A DNA stretch of 64,000 nt from DASRAP01 sp964503275 (GCA_964503275.1 CAZCZO010000009.1:51061-115060), one strand, 5' to 3'. Positions 1-9,941 are shown, numbered from the stretch's first letter. Notes: a model not told the origin generated them from the sequence alone. Numbers and translations are program-made.

Positions 1-2
1 GC

Positions 3-761
3 CGCTTCTTCCCCACCGCGCTCGGCGAGCAGGTCCTCAAGGTCATGCTCGCGCAGTTCCCCGCGCTCTTCAACCTCGGCTTCACCCGCGAGATGGAAGA
101 GGAGCTCGACAAGGTCGAGGACGGCTCGCTGCCGTGGCGTCAAGCCATCAGCGACTTCTGGACGCCGTTCTCGGCCTCGCTGGCCAACGTCGATCTCGAA
201 GGGCTCATCGCCGCCGCGCACGATCTCTCGGCCCTCGAGACCCAGCGCTGCCCCAAGTGCGGCGGCAAGCTCCTGCCCAAGGGCGGGTTCTTCGGGCCCT
301 TCGTGGCCTGCGAGAACCATCCCAAGCACTGCGACTACACGCGCCCGGTCAGCGGCGAGCGCAAGCCCGCGCAGCTCACCAAGTACAAGTGCCCCGAGTG
401 CGGGGCCTTCATGGTCGTGCGCCACGGCCGCAGCGGCGACTTCCTGGGCTGCTCCAAGTTCCCCAAGTGCCGCGGCACCAAGAGCATGCCGACAGGCGTG
501 CTCTGTCCCAAAGACGGCGGCGACATCGCCCAGCGCAAGTCGAAGAAGCGCGGCAAGACCTTCTACGGCTGTGAGAACTATCCCAGCTGCGACTTCGTCT
601 GCTGGGAGAAGCCCGTGAAGGAGCGCTGCCCCGAGTGCGGCTTCGAGGGCGCCGAGGCCAAGGCCACCAAAGCGCGCGGGGCCTTCCGCAAGTGCCTCAA
701 GTGCGCCAACGAGTGGGATGTCGCCGAGGAGGCCGCCGAGCTCGAGACGGCGATCGCCTGA
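3..761 (+). CDS. topA: DNA topoisomerase I, C-terminal part (partial)
   Basis: The open frame enters from the left edge, so only the last 252 residues are seen. The first residues (RFFPTALGEQV, then a FTREMEEELDKVEDG-like stretch) match the end of the type IA core, which relaxes negative supercoils. After that come four Cys4 zinc ribbons, with pairs such as CPKCGGKL, CPECGAFM, CSKFPKC, CPKDGGD, CENYPSC and CPECGFEG, typical of TopA C-terminal DNA-binding repeats. The TGA stop overlaps the ATG of trmFO by one base (TGATG), which implies coupled translation. The position upstream of trmFO-xerC-hslVU matches a gene order known from Bacillus. The catalytic tyrosine lies outside the window. Confidence 0.93.
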   Translation, partial: RFFPTALGEQVLKVMLAQFPALFNLGFTREMEEELDKVEDGSLPWRQAISDFWTPFSASLANVDLEGLIAAAHDLSALETQRCPKCGGKLLPKGGFFGPFVACENHPKHCDYTRPVSGERKPAQLTKYKCPECGAFMVVRHGRSGDFLGCSKFPKCRGTKSMPTGVLCPKDGGDIAQRKSKKRGKTFYGCENYPSCDFVCWEKPVKERCPECGFEGAEAKATKARGAFRKCLKCANEWDVAEEAAELETAIA

Positions 762-2098
762 TGGCCGTGACCGTCGTCGGTGGCGGGCTGGCGGGCAGTG
801 AGGCCGCCTGGCAGCTCGCCGAGCGTGGGCACGACGTCGTGCTCCACGAGATGCGCCCCGTGCGCGGCACCGCCGCGCATCAGACCGACCGGCTCGCGGA
901 GCTGGTCTGTTCCAACACCTTCAAGAGCACCGAGCACACCAACGCACACGGCCTGCTCAAGGCTGAACTGCGCGCGCTGGGTTCGCTGATCCTCGAGGCC
1001 GCTGACACCGCACGCGTACCGGCCGGGTCCGCGCTCGCCGTGGACCGCGACGTGTTCAGCGCGGCTGTGCACGAGCGCATCCATGCGCACCCGCGCATCA
1101 CGGTGCGGCGCGACGAGGTCACCAGCATTCCCTCGCCGGCGGTGATCGCCACCGGCCCGCTCACCAGCGACGCGCTCGCCACCGCGCTGCGCGCCCGGCT
1201 CGGCACCGACGGCCTCGCGTTCTACGATGCCATCGCGCCCATCATCAGTGCGGAGTCCATCGACACGGGCATCGCCTTCCGCGCCGCGCGCTACGACAAA
1301 GAGACGATGGACGGCGCCAGCGACGAGGGCGCCTACCTCAACTGCCCGTTCACCAAGGACGAGTACGAGGCGTTCATCGACGCGCTGACCACCGCCGACC
1401 AGTTCACCGCGCATGAGTTCGACGCCGTGCCCTACTTCGAGGGCTGCATGCCCGCCGAGGAGATGGCGCGGCGCGGGCGCGAGACCCTGCGCTTCGGCCC
1501 CATGAAGCCCGTGGGACTCACCGATCCGCGCACCGGGCGCCGGCCCTGGGCCGTGCTGCAGCTGCGCCGTGAGGACCGCGCCGGCCGCATGTGGAACCTC
1601 GTCGGCTTCCAGACGCGGCTGCGCATCCCCGAGCAGGCCCGCGTGTTCCGCATGATCCCCGGCCTCGCCAACGCCGAGTTCCTGCGCTTCGGCTCCATCC
1701 ATCGCAACTCGTATGTGAACGCGCCGGCCGCCCTCACGCCCGCGCTCACCTTGCGTGACGACCGCCAGGTGTTCATCGCGGGGCAGATCACCGGCGTCGA
1801 GGGCTATACCGAGAGCACCGCCACCGGATTGCTCGCGGGCGTGAATCTCGACCGCACGTTGCGCGGCGAGGCACCGATGGTCCCGCCGCCCACGACCATG
1901 CTCGGCGCGCTGTACCGCTATCTGCGCGACGCCGACCCCGCGCACTTCCAGCCCATGAACGCCAACTTCGGGCTGCTCGACGAACTCGACGCCCCGCCGC
2001 GCGACAAACTGCTCAAGCGCGAGCGCTACGCCGAGCGCGCCCTCGCCGACCTCGCCGGGTGGCGCGAGGCCCTGCAGCCGCAGCCGGCCACGCGGTGA
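761..2098 (+). CDS. trmFO: Methylenetetrahydrofolate-tRNA-(uracil-5-)-methyltransferase TrmFO
   Basis: This 445-residue flavoprotein methylates U54 of tRNA to ribothymidine using methylene-THF and FADH2. The N-terminus carries a dinucleotide-binding loop (VVGGGLAGSEAAW), followed by HEMRPVRGTAAHQTD and LVCSNTFKS, which are hallmarks of the TrmFO/Gid family. The C-terminal FAD contact region includes IAGQITGVEGYTES. Length is normal for the family. The start is the ATG overlapping the topA stop; the frame is open further upstream, but that part is antisense-like and lies inside topA. The stop TGA overlaps the GTG start of xerC. Confidence 0.95.
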   Translation: MAVTVVGGGLAGSEAAWQLAERGHDVVLHEMRPVRGTAAHQTDRLAELVCSNTFKSTEHTNAHGLLKAELRALGSLILEAADTARVPAGSALAVDRDVFSAAVHERIHAHPRITVRRDEVTSIPSPAVIATGPLTSDALATALRARLGTDGLAFYDAIAPIISAESIDTGIAFRAARYDKETMDGASDEGAYLNCPFTKDEYEAFIDALTTADQFTAHEFDAVPYFEGCMPAEEMARRGRETLRFGPMKPVGLTDPRTGRRPWAVLQLRREDRAGRMWNLVGFQTRLRIPEQARVFRMIPGLANAEFLRFGSIHRNSYVNAPAALTPALTLRDDRQVFIAGQITGVEGYTESTATGLLAGVNLDRTLRGEAPMVPPPTTMLGALYRYLRDADPAHFQPMNANFGLLDELDAPPRDKLLKRERYAERALADLAGWREALQPQPATR

Positions 2099-3030
2099 CC
2101 GACGCCGCGCCCCCGCCCGACGCGCTCGCGCAGTTCCTCGAGCACCTCGCCAAGGAGCGCGCCCTCTCGCCCCACACCGTGTCGGCCTACGGGCGCGACC
2201 TCCGCGAGTTCGCCACCTTCGTCGGCCAGCAGATGGGAGGCGAGGCCTGGGACTGGGCCACGGTCGACCGCCTCGTGATGCGCGGCTACCTCGGCCACCT
2301 CACGCGCCGCGGGCTCTCCACGCGCTCCACCGCCCGCGCCCTCTCGGCCGTGCGTTCGTTCTACCGATGGATGTATCGCGAGGAGCTGATCGACCGCAAC
2401 CCCACGCGCACGGTGGGCACGCCCAAGCTCAGCAAGCACCTGCCCGGGTACCTCGACCGCACGCAGGTCGAGATCATGCTCACCGCGGCGGCCACGCGCG
2501 CCGAGTCCGGTGATCACCGTGACCGCCGCACGCACGCGCTGCTCGAACTGTTCTACTCCTGCGGGCTGCGGCTCAGCGAGCTGGGCGGTATCGACCGCAG
2601 TGACCTCGACCTGCTCGGCGGGCAGGTCAAGGTGCGCGGCAAGGGGCGCAAGCAGCGCATCGTGCCCGTGGGCCGCGCGGCGCGTCTCGCGCTGCGCAAC
2701 TACGAGTCCGTGCGCGACGTGCTCATCGGGCGCATCGGCGCCAAGGCCGACCGCCGGGCGCTGTTCCTCAACGACCGCGGCCAGCGGCTCAGTGTGCGCA
2801 GCATCCAGACCAGCGTGGTGCGCTGTCTCGCGGAGGTCGATGAAGGGCAGGGGCTGAGCACCCACGCGCTGCGGCATACCTTCGCCACGCATCTGCTCGA
2901 TGCCGGCGCGGACCTCCGCGCCGTGCAGGAGCTGCTCGGGCACGCCTCGGTGCGGACCACCCAGATCTACACGCACACCAGTGTCGAGCGGCTCAAGGCC
3001 GTGCACCGGCAGGCCCACCCCAAGGGCTAA
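2095..3030 (+). CDS. xerC: Tyrosine recombinase XerC/XerD family
   Basis: This 311-residue protein has an N-terminal SAM-like core-binding domain (about 1-95) and a C-terminal catalytic domain. The catalytic set is visible: Arg159 in YSCGLRLSEL, a beta-hairpin lysine in VRGKGRKQ, His257-x-x-Arg260 in HALRHTFATHLL, a second His in LGHASVRTTQ and Tyr292 in IYTH. It should resolve chromosome dimers at dif. The GTG start at 2095 overlaps the trmFO stop (GTGA); an earlier start at 2059 would lie inside trmFO. XerC rather than XerD is inferred from its place in the topA-trmFO-xerC-hslVU order. Its 3' end overlaps the convergent OMP gene by 4 bp. Confidence 0.9.
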   Translation: MTDAAPPPDALAQFLEHLAKERALSPHTVSAYGRDLREFATFVGQQMGGEAWDWATVDRLVMRGYLGHLTRRGLSTRSTARALSAVRSFYRWMYREELIDRNPTRTVGTPKLSKHLPGYLDRTQVEIMLTAAATRAESGDHRDRRTHALLELFYSCGLRLSELGGIDRSDLDLLGGQVKVRGKGRKQRIVPVGRAARLALRNYESVRDVLIGRIGAKADRRALFLNDRGQRLSVRSIQTSVVRCLAEVDEGQGLSTHALRHTFATHLLDAGADLRAVQELLGHASVRTTQIYTHTSVERLKAVHRQAHPKG

Positions 3031-3695
3031 CGCTTCACGCGCAGGGCCACCGAGCCGCGAATGCCCACGACCATGTCGGCCCCTTCGAAGCTCGACACCG
3101 AGACGGTCGGGCCCACTTGGATCCATTCGTCGAAGCGGAAGCCGAGCCCGAAGGTGAACACGCCCGCCGTGTCACCCACATCCTCGTCCTCGGTCTCGCC
3201 CACGCCCACGAAGGTGCCGCGCACCTGCGTCAGCTGCACGATGCCATACGGCACCACCGACACATAGCGGTCTTCGGAGAGCTGCGCGCCGAAGCCGATC
3301 CCGACGCTGAGCGAGGTGAGCCGGGCCTGTGCGGTGCCGCCGTCGGTGGTCTCGAAGTCGGATCCCCGCGTGAAACGGGCCGAGACGATGGGGCAGAACT
3401 CGAGCAGATCCTCGGTCTTGCGGCGGGTCCCGACGAGGAAGCCGACGCGCCGACGGGTCTCGGAGGGGTTGCGGAACACATCGTAGGAGCCGCCCACCCC
3501 GGTGATCAGGCGGCCCTGCCACCAGCCCACGGTGCCCTCGAGCCCGCCGCCCACCCGGCTGCCGTCGACCGACCCCCCCAGCGCCACATTGATGGGGCCC
3601 GAGGCGAACGAGGGATTCCCGAGGCAGGACTGTGCCTCCACCGCCGTCGTGGCCGTCAGGGTACCAAGGAACGCAGCGAGCAGATGGCGACGCAT
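3027..3695 (-). CDS. Secreted outer-membrane beta-barrel protein, paralogue 1
   Basis: This 222-residue protein starts with a clear signal peptide (MRRHLLAAFLGTLTATTAVEA, predicted cleavage after VEA). The mature N-terminus QSCLGNPSF is shared with its neighbour at 3835-4461. The rest alternates Gly/aromatic and polar residues in strand-like stretches (GGLEGTVGWWQGRLITGVGG) typical of 8-10-strand OMP_b-brl proteins. The frame is open upstream to 3920, but the ATG at 3695 is the one directly before the signal peptide. It is inserted antisense between xerC and hslV. No specific ligand or function can be named. Confidence 0.75.
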   Translation of the reverse strand: MRRHLLAAFLGTLTATTAVEAQSCLGNPSFASGPINVALGGSVDGSRVGGGLEGTVGWWQGRLITGVGGSYDVFRNPSETRRRVGFLVGTRRKTEDLLEFCPIVSARFTRGSDFETTDGGTAQARLTSLSVGIGFGAQLSEDRYVSVVPYGIVQLTQVRGTFVGVGETEDEDVGDTAGVFTFGLGFRFDEWIQVGPTVSVSSFEGADMVVGIRGSVALRVKR

Positions 3696-3780
3696 AGCGG
3701 GCGTGGGAGGAAGGTTGCCCCAATCTACCCCGGGGGGCGCGGGTCGGTCATCGGGCCGACGACCGGGTGGCCGAACGCAC

Positions 3781-3817
3781 GAAGGGCCGCCGCTCCCGTA
3801 CCCGGAGCGGCGGCCCT
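3781..3817 (-). terminator. Strong hairpin between the two OMP genes
   Basis: A perfect 15-bp inverted repeat (3781-3795 with 3803-3817, 7-nt loop) lies just past the stop codon of the upstream OMP gene (3835, minus strand) and before the start of the next one. There is no long U-run, so it may act as a Rho-independent-like terminator or as an mRNA 3'-end stabiliser. Confidence 0.55.
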
Positions 3818-3834
3818 TCGGCCTGCGCTGAGGC

Positions 3835-4461
3835 CTAGCGGCGGCCGAGCGGCAGCGAGATGCGAACGCCGAGCACCGAGTCCGAGCCCTCCTCGGTCGA
3901 CATGTCGATCGACGGGGCAAGGATGATGCCGTTGCTCAGGCGGAAGGCCACACCGATGCCGTAGTGGAGGTCCGTGCTGGAGTCGTTGAAATCGCCGACC
4001 GCGACACGGTGCCAGGCGAAGCGGGCCGACGCGAACGGCGCCAGCGTGAACGAGCCACCATCGTAGATATCGAGCGCCGCGCCCACGCCACCGGCGGCTT
4101 CGATGCTGCTCACGTCATCGCCCGGGCCCATGCGGTACGCCGCCGACGCCAGCGGGCAGTACGAGAGCTTGCCATTCGACATCTGCGTGCCCACGAGACC
4201 GCCGACCTGGATCTGCGAGTCATCGACCGCGTCGAAGCTCGTGAAGCCGGCATTCACCCCGAAGAACGTGCCCGTGTCGCCCTTGCCGATGTTCAGCTGG
4301 CCCACGAGCGTCGTCGCGCCGTCCGGGAGGTACGCCTGCGCCGACACGTTCTTGCCTGCCGTTCCGAACGACGGGTACCCGAGGCAGGACTGCGCCTCTG
4401 CGGCGCCGGCCACCAGGACCGTCGCAGCCGCAACACCGAACAGCCGATTCACAACACGCAT
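3835..4461 (-). CDS. Secreted outer-membrane beta-barrel protein, paralogue 2
   Basis: This 208-residue paralogue of the protein at 3027-3695 has a signal peptide (MRVVNRLFGVAAATVLVAG, then AAEA, predicted cleavage before QSCLGYPSF) and a beta-barrel-like body ending in ISLPLGRR. The start at 4461 is supported by an AGGAG ribosome site about 9 nt upstream on the minus strand; the longer open frame to 4572 has no such support. The shared mature N-terminus SCLGxPSF suggests a tandem duplication. The exact role is unknown. Confidence 0.75.
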   Translation of the reverse strand: MRVVNRLFGVAAATVLVAGAAEAQSCLGYPSFGTAGKNVSAQAYLPDGATTLVGQLNIGKGDTGTFFGVNAGFTSFDAVDDSQIQVGGLVGTQMSNGKLSYCPLASAAYRMGPGDDVSSIEAAGGVGAALDIYDGGSFTLAPFASARFAWHRVAVGDFNDSSTDLHYGIGVAFRLSNGIILAPSIDMSTEEGSDSVLGVRISLPLGRR

Positions 4462-4596
4462 CGAGAATACTCCTAGAGGAGGGTTGATCCGGCGCGGACA
4501 CGCCGTTCGTCCAGAAGGACGACGCTGTAACAATGATGTTTCGTCGGCCTTGTCGCTAGTGCCGGGCATCACAATGCCGCCCGCCCCCCGTTTGGG

Positions 4597-4609
4597 TATA
4601 TTTCAGGGA
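4597..4609 (+). promoter_or_regulatory. -10-like TATATT six bases before hslV ATG
   Basis: TATATT at 4597-4602 is followed by six bases and then the ATG at 4609. A transcript starting at the usual distance from this hexamer would begin at or next to the ATG, so hslV may be leaderless. No good -35 hexamer is seen. Confidence 0.45.
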
Positions 4610-5151
4610 TGTCCCCTACCGTGTTCCACGCCACCACCATCCTCGCCGTCCGCCGCGACGGCCGCCTCGCGATGGGGGGCGACGGGCAGGTCACGGTCGG
4701 CGATACCGTGATGAAGGCCACCGCCCAGAAGGTCCGCCTCCTCAAGGGCGGCAAGGTCGTCGCCGGCTTCGCGGGGGCGGCCGCCGACGCCTTCACCCTC
4801 TTCGAGCGCTTCGAGGAAAAGCTCGAACGCCACCCGGGCAACCTGCCCCGGGCCGCCGTCGAACTCGCCAAGGACTGGCGGGCCGACCGCGTCCTCCGCC
4901 GCCTCGACGCCCTCTTGGCCGTCGCCGACCACACCCACGGCTTCATCCTCTCGGGCACCGGCGAGCTCATCGAGCCCGACGACGGCATCCTCGCCATCGG
5001 CTCCGGCGGCCCCTACGCGCTGGCCGCCGCCCGCGCCCTCCTCGCCAACACCCAGCTCCCGCCCACCGACCTGGTGCGCGCGGCGCTCACCATCGCCGGC
5101 GAGATCTGCGTGTACACCAACACCAACATCGTCGTCGTCGAACCGACCTGA
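4609..5151 (+). CDS. hslV: ATP-dependent protease subunit HslV (ClpQ)
   Basis: This 180-residue proteasome-like peptidase forms the double-hexamer core that HslU feeds. The catalytic Thr is probably Thr9, first of the TTI motif in FHATTILAVRR, so an eight-residue propeptide would be removed. Other family signatures are GDGQVTVGDTVMK, GFAGAAADAFTLFERFE and the C-terminal IAGEICVYTN. Length is typical. A GTG at 4621 is an alternative start that would shorten the propeptide. hslU follows after 45 bp. Confidence 0.95.
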   Translation: MSPTVFHATTILAVRRDGRLAMGGDGQVTVGDTVMKATAQKVRLLKGGKVVAGFAGAAADAFTLFERFEEKLERHPGNLPRAAVELAKDWRADRVLRRLDALLAVADHTHGFILSGTGELIEPDDGILAIGSGGPYALAAARALLANTQLPPTDLVRAALTIAGEICVYTNTNIVVVEPT

Positions 5152-5196
5152 CGCCGTGCCGGCCGCCGCCCCGCGTGCCGGACCCCGTGCCCCTAC

Positions 5197-6630
<1,434 letters not shown>

Positions 6631-6635
6631 GGCCT

Positions 6636-7532
6636 ATGCTGCGCCATTTCATCGACTTCGCCGACTGGACCCCCGAGGAACTCGACCAGCTGCTCACGCT
6701 CGCCGAGCGCATGCGCACCGGTGCCTACCGCGAGCAGCCCTTGCTCGGCAAGTCGCTGGCCATGCTGTTCATGAAGTCCAGCACGCGCACCCGGGTGTCC
6801 TTCGAGGTCGGCATGTTGCACCTCGGCGGGCACGGGCTGTTCCTCTCGTCGCGCGACGTGCAGTTGGGCCGCGGGGAGCCCATCGCTGACACCGCGCGCG
6901 TGCTCTCGCGCTATGTGGACGGCATCATGGTGCGGATGTACGCGCATGCCGACATCCTCGAGCTGGTGCAGCACGCGACGGTGCCGGTGATCAACGGGCT
7001 CACCGACTGGCTGCACCCCTGCCAGGTGATGGCCGACTGCCTCACGATCCGCCAGCACCTCGGTGCGCTGCGCGGCAAGCGGGTGGCGTGGATCGGCGAC
7101 GGCAACAACATGGCGAACAGCTGGATCGAGGGCGCGGAGAAGTTCGGCTTCGAGCTACGTATTGCCTGCCCCGAGGGCTACGAGCCCGACGCCGCGCTGC
7201 TCGCGCGTGCGCGGCAGGCCACGACGGTGCTCGTGACGGCCGACCCGCACGAGGCCGCCGACGGGGCCGACGTGATCAACACCGATGTGTTCGCGTCGAT
7301 GGGGCAGGAGGACGAGGCCGAGACGCGGCTGCGCGTGTTCCAGCGCTTCATCGTGGACGACGCACTGATGGCGCGCACGCACAAGGACGCGATCTTCCTG
7401 CACTGCCTGCCCGCGCACCGCGGTGAGGAGGTGAGCGCCAGCGTGATCGACGGGCCGCAGTCGCGGGTGTGGGACCAGGCCGAGAACCGGTTACATGTGC
7501 AGAAGGCGATTCTGGCGACGTTGATGGGGTAG
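6636..7532 (+). CDS. argF: Ornithine carbamoyltransferase
   Basis: This 298-residue enzyme of arginine biosynthesis condenses carbamoyl phosphate with ornithine to citrulline. The carbamoyl-phosphate motif SSTRTRVSFE, the HPCQ motif, the ornithine-binding signature DVFASMG and the catalytic FLHCLPAHRGEEV are all present, so it is OTC rather than aspartate carbamoyltransferase. The ATG at 6636 gives the usual MLRHFIDF start; an overlapping GTG at 6627 would add three residues and couple it to hslU. An arginine gene next to hslVU is unusual but in the same orientation and closely spaced. Confidence 0.93.
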   Translation: MLRHFIDFADWTPEELDQLLTLAERMRTGAYREQPLLGKSLAMLFMKSSTRTRVSFEVGMLHLGGHGLFLSSRDVQLGRGEPIADTARVLSRYVDGIMVRMYAHADILELVQHATVPVINGLTDWLHPCQVMADCLTIRQHLGALRGKRVAWIGDGNNMANSWIEGAEKFGFELRIACPEGYEPDAALLARARQATTVLVTADPHEAADGADVINTDVFASMGQEDEAETRLRVFQRFIVDDALMARTHKDAIFLHCLPAHRGEEVSASVIDGPQSRVWDQAENRLHVQKAILATLMG

Positions 7533-7842
7533 GGGGGGCGATGCGCGGAGGTGTGCACCATCGGCCCGGACGGATGCCCTGTGCGGATGCTACAGGCGTT
7601 TCGGCAACTGTAGTCTGCGTAGGCCGACCGCGCTTAGGCCGTTTGGAGCAAGTCGCGAGGGCGCCGGAAGTCGTTGTGGTGCGAGTACTTGCGAGGCGTT
7701 AGGCCGCACTGCAGGTTGGAGATAGGCCGCAGCTCGATGCGGAATCGTCGCAGCTTCGCGGGATATCCTCGCGAGCTGATTCGATGTCATGGCGACTTCC
7801 TCAGTCGTTGCGCAGGTCGAGTAGGTTCGCCATTCTATTCTC
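7533..7842. other. Intergenic region before the toxin-antitoxin pair
   Basis: About 310 bp without a credible gene. It marks a visible shift from the GC-rich housekeeping block to the less GC-rich island. The only structure noted is the palindrome at 7756-7774. No RNA gene was recognised. Confidence 0.6.
7756..7774. promoter_or_regulatory. 19-nt near-palindrome upstream of the antitoxin
   Basis: TCGCGGGATATCCTCGCGA reads nearly the same on both strands, with one mismatched pair. It lies 69 bp before the antitoxin start. Such sites are often bound by antitoxin or toxin-antitoxin complexes in autorepression; that role is inferred. Confidence 0.35.
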
Positions 7843-8061
7843 ATGGTCGATAAGTCCCAGATCCTCGAATCCCTGACAGCCCAAGAGCGCATCGCGCTCA
7901 TCGGTCGCCTTTGGGACAGTCTGGACCCCGCCGCCGCCGCCGCGCTGTCACCCGCTCTCGTCGCCGAGCTCGATCGCCGCGAAGCCGAGGCCGACGCGGA
8001 TCCCGATGCTGGCATTCCGTGGACCGCGCTTCGCGACGAACTCCGCACCCGGCTCCGCTAA
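7843..8061 (+). CDS. Addiction-module antitoxin (RelB/putative addiction component type)
   Basis: This 72-residue acidic protein begins ILESLTAQERIALIGRLWDS and continues with PALVAELDRREAEADADP and a basic tail. This pattern matches the short 'putative addiction module component' antitoxins that pair with RelE/ParE toxins. Its TAA stop is immediately followed by the GTG of the toxin gene, the usual operon layout. The antitoxin frame looks intact, whereas the partner toxin is broken. Confidence 0.8.
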   Translation: MVDKSQILESLTAQERIALIGRLWDSLDPAAAAALSPALVAELDRREAEADADPDAGIPWTALRDELRTRLR

Positions 8062-8361
8062 GTGCCCGCGCTCATCGTGCGCGTCCGCGCACGTGCGGAG
8101 ATCGACGAAGCGTTCGAGTGGTATCGCGCCCGCTCCCCGGACGCTGCCGGTGAGTTCCTAAACGCCGTCGACCGCGCACTCACGGAGATCGCGGACGCGC
8201 CCGAGCGCTTTCCCGTGGTTCGTGGTCGCCTGCGGCGGCTCCTGCTGCACGGGTTCCCGTACGCGGTCTAGTACAGGGTTTTTCCCCGTGCCATCAGCGT
8301 CGTGGGCGTCATCCATGGGCATCGGCACCCCGATACCTGGCTCGCGCGCGCAGCGCCATAA
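8062..8361 (+). pseudogene. RelE/ParE-family toxin, interrupted by an amber codon
   Basis: The frame starts at GTG 8062 and encodes 69 residues of a RelE/ParE fold: VRVRARAEIDEAFEWYRARS, then a helical region and the strand ending LLLHGFPYAV. It then hits TAG at 8269-8271. The same frame continues with YRVFPRAISVVGVIHGHRH and PDTW, the characteristic last strands and C-terminus of this family, and stops at TAA 8359. A single base change (for example TAC to TAG) therefore truncates a normal toxin of about 98 residues. Loss of the C-terminal strands probably inactivates it. Confidence 0.8.
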
Positions 8362-8401
8362 CGAGGATGGGGGGACAGAGCCACCGGACGATGAGGACGA
8401 T

Positions 8402-8863
8402 GAAATGTCCGCAGATTGCTTGTATCTGAGCCCACCTGTTGCTGGCGATCCGAAGAGTTGCCATGGACCGCTAACGCCGACTGATTTCGACTCCATGGCA
8501 TCGTCTCGACAGCACATTCGAGCGCCCGATGAGTTTACAGATGTGATTGCGCAGGAAGAGTGCCGGCAAATCGTTCAGCAGATGGACTCGTTGCTGGTCG
8601 CGGGCAAGATCTTCCGAGGAAAGTCGAATACGCCCGTGCCCGCGCACCACCATGGCGAGACGTTCCTTCTCGGACCACGATTGTTCGCCCACATTGAGCC
8701 GCGTGTTCTTGATGCTGGGGGCGTTCACTTACTGTGGGCACTTATGCCCGAGAGCCTACACTTGGAGGGCAGGGAGCATGACGGGCAGGTGTCCGAGCCT
8801 TATCAGGCGGACTACTTTAATCGCGTTCGCATCGACCGAGGTCCGAATACATGCATCAAGTAA
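8402..8863 (+). pseudogene. HExxH-lipoprotein family, copy 1, 5'-truncated with a changed motif
   Basis: About 153 residues homologous to the C-terminal domain of the lipoprotein at 9914-10648. Shared blocks are a Cys plus helix (EECRQIVQQMDSLLVAGK), IFRG, HHHGE, FAHIEP and the motif region. Here the zinc motif reads PESLHLEGREH, so the first histidine of HExxHxxGxxH has become proline. The signal peptide is missing. An acidic linker just upstream (PPDDEDDE) runs into the end of the broken toxin, so the 5' part was lost by recombination near 8360. Its last codons overlap the next gene by 13 bp. Confidence 0.6.
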
Positions 8864-9294
8864 TTCTTTTGCTCGCACTGGTGCTGCTTTTTGCTCACCC
8901 TGCCGCTGGCCGGCAAAGCAGTAGAGCACTTTCGTCGGCTGATCTCGTTCGGGGGGTGACGACCGTGCGGCTCTCGTTCCTGCAGGACTCGACCCCTGTG
9001 GACTTTTGTGCACTTCCCGAGTTATTTGGCGCCGACGGGGTCCTTCCGCGCGAGCCGAAGCAGCCGCCCGCCCGCTACGCGACATCGCGCGATTGCTCAA
9101 GCGCCGGACGCGAGTCGCGGTCGCTGCCTCGCGTCGAGGTACTCCGGCGGACCGTCGTCGGGGACACCGTTGTCGTGCACGGCATCACCGATCGCGGCTG
9201 GATCGCGTTCTCCGAGGAGTATCATTTCATTCCACCGTTCGATGGTGGTCGGTCCGTCCCGCAGTATCGGATCGGGGCGTTCGTTCGACGGTGA
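8851..9294 (+). CDS. Small secreted two-cysteine protein, copy A
   Basis: This 147-residue protein has an N-terminal signal peptide (MHQVILLLALVLLFAHPAAG). The mature part carries the family signature STPVDFCALPELFGADGVLP, a second cysteine in RDCSS, a VGDTVVVHGI strand and the C-terminal EEYHF...YRIGAFV. It is clearly homologous to the proteins at 12638, 14394 and 14650. The ATG lies inside the last codons of the preceding HExxH gene (13-bp overlap), implying translational coupling. I do not recognise a named family. A periplasmic or surface partner or inhibitor of the HExxH protein is an inference from context. Confidence 0.7.
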   Translation: MHQVILLLALVLLFAHPAAGRQSSRALSSADLVRGVTTVRLSFLQDSTPVDFCALPELFGADGVLPREPKQPPARYATSRDCSSAGRESRSLPRVEVLRRTVVGDTVVVHGITDRGWIAFSEEYHFIPPFDGGRSVPQYRIGAFVRR

Positions 9295-9337
9295 CGAGCG
9301 AGCCCTGCCTGGCGCCGACCTACGACCCAAGGAATGC

Positions 9338-9796
9338 ATGCGGCAACGATTCGTGATGCTCGGCCTGCTGTTCTGCGTGACCGTGCCACAGCGCGTGCAC
9401 GCTCAATTGTCGCTGCCCGACGACCGCAGCCTGCGGGTGATGATTGCGGCCACACGCGCCACCGGCGCGGCCGACGGTACGCCTGCTCCGATCCTAGAGT
9501 ACTGTGCTGCGGTGCGCGTCCTCGGAGCGACGCTGACGGAGGCCTTGCGAGCTCGACGTGCGGCGATCAGCGCCCCGGCCGACACCGCTAGCGCCGCAGG
9601 ATGCTTCGACGGGCTGGGCGACCACTACCGTGTGCTGCAGGAGTTCCGCGTAGATGGAAACGCCGCGTTCATCAAGGCGCACGTCCGCCGCGGGCAGACA
9701 CGCTTTGTAGAGGAGATTGTTCTCTCCGGTGGCTCCGACGGGTTTATTTGGTTCGTGGTGTCTCGGCTGCAACGCGACTTCGTCTTCGAGCACTAG
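9338..9796 (+). CDS. Small secreted protein, divergent family member E
   Basis: A 152-residue protein with a signal peptide (MRQRFVMLGLLFCVTVPQRV, then HAQ). It retains the general plan of the small-protein family: one cysteine after a Pro (TPAPILEYCAAVRVLG), a second cysteine (AAGCFDG), then strands ending SRLQRDFVFEH. The C-terminus resembles those at 20614-21069 and 13711-14142. The longer open frame to 9008 is antisense-like within copy A; the ATG at 9338 precedes the signal peptide. Function unknown. Confidence 0.6.
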   Translation: MRQRFVMLGLLFCVTVPQRVHAQLSLPDDRSLRVMIAATRATGAADGTPAPILEYCAAVRVLGATLTEALRARRAAISAPADTASAAGCFDGLGDHYRVLQEFRVDGNAAFIKAHVRRGQTRFVEEIVLSGGSDGFIWFVVSRLQRDFVFEH

Positions 9797-9910
9797 GCAC
9801 CGTAGTGTTGTTGGCGCACAGGCGCCTGTCTTCGGTCCAGGCCGGTTGGACCATGCGCTGTTTCCCAAGGGTCTTCGACGAGCGGTTCTGGATTGGAGTC
9901 TTCTGCTGCG

Positions 9911-9941
9911 CGTGTGAGCTTACCCCCGGAAGTGAGCCACC
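9911..9941. repeat. 31-bp direct repeat, left copy
   Basis: This sequence, including TTACCCCCGGAAGTGAGCC, recurs at 15105-15135 with 30 of 31 bases identical and in the same orientation. It lies at the 5' end of the lipoprotein gene. It may be a relic of an insertion-sequence end (IS3-like ends often read TGA...CCCCC) or a recombination point. Confidence 0.75.
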
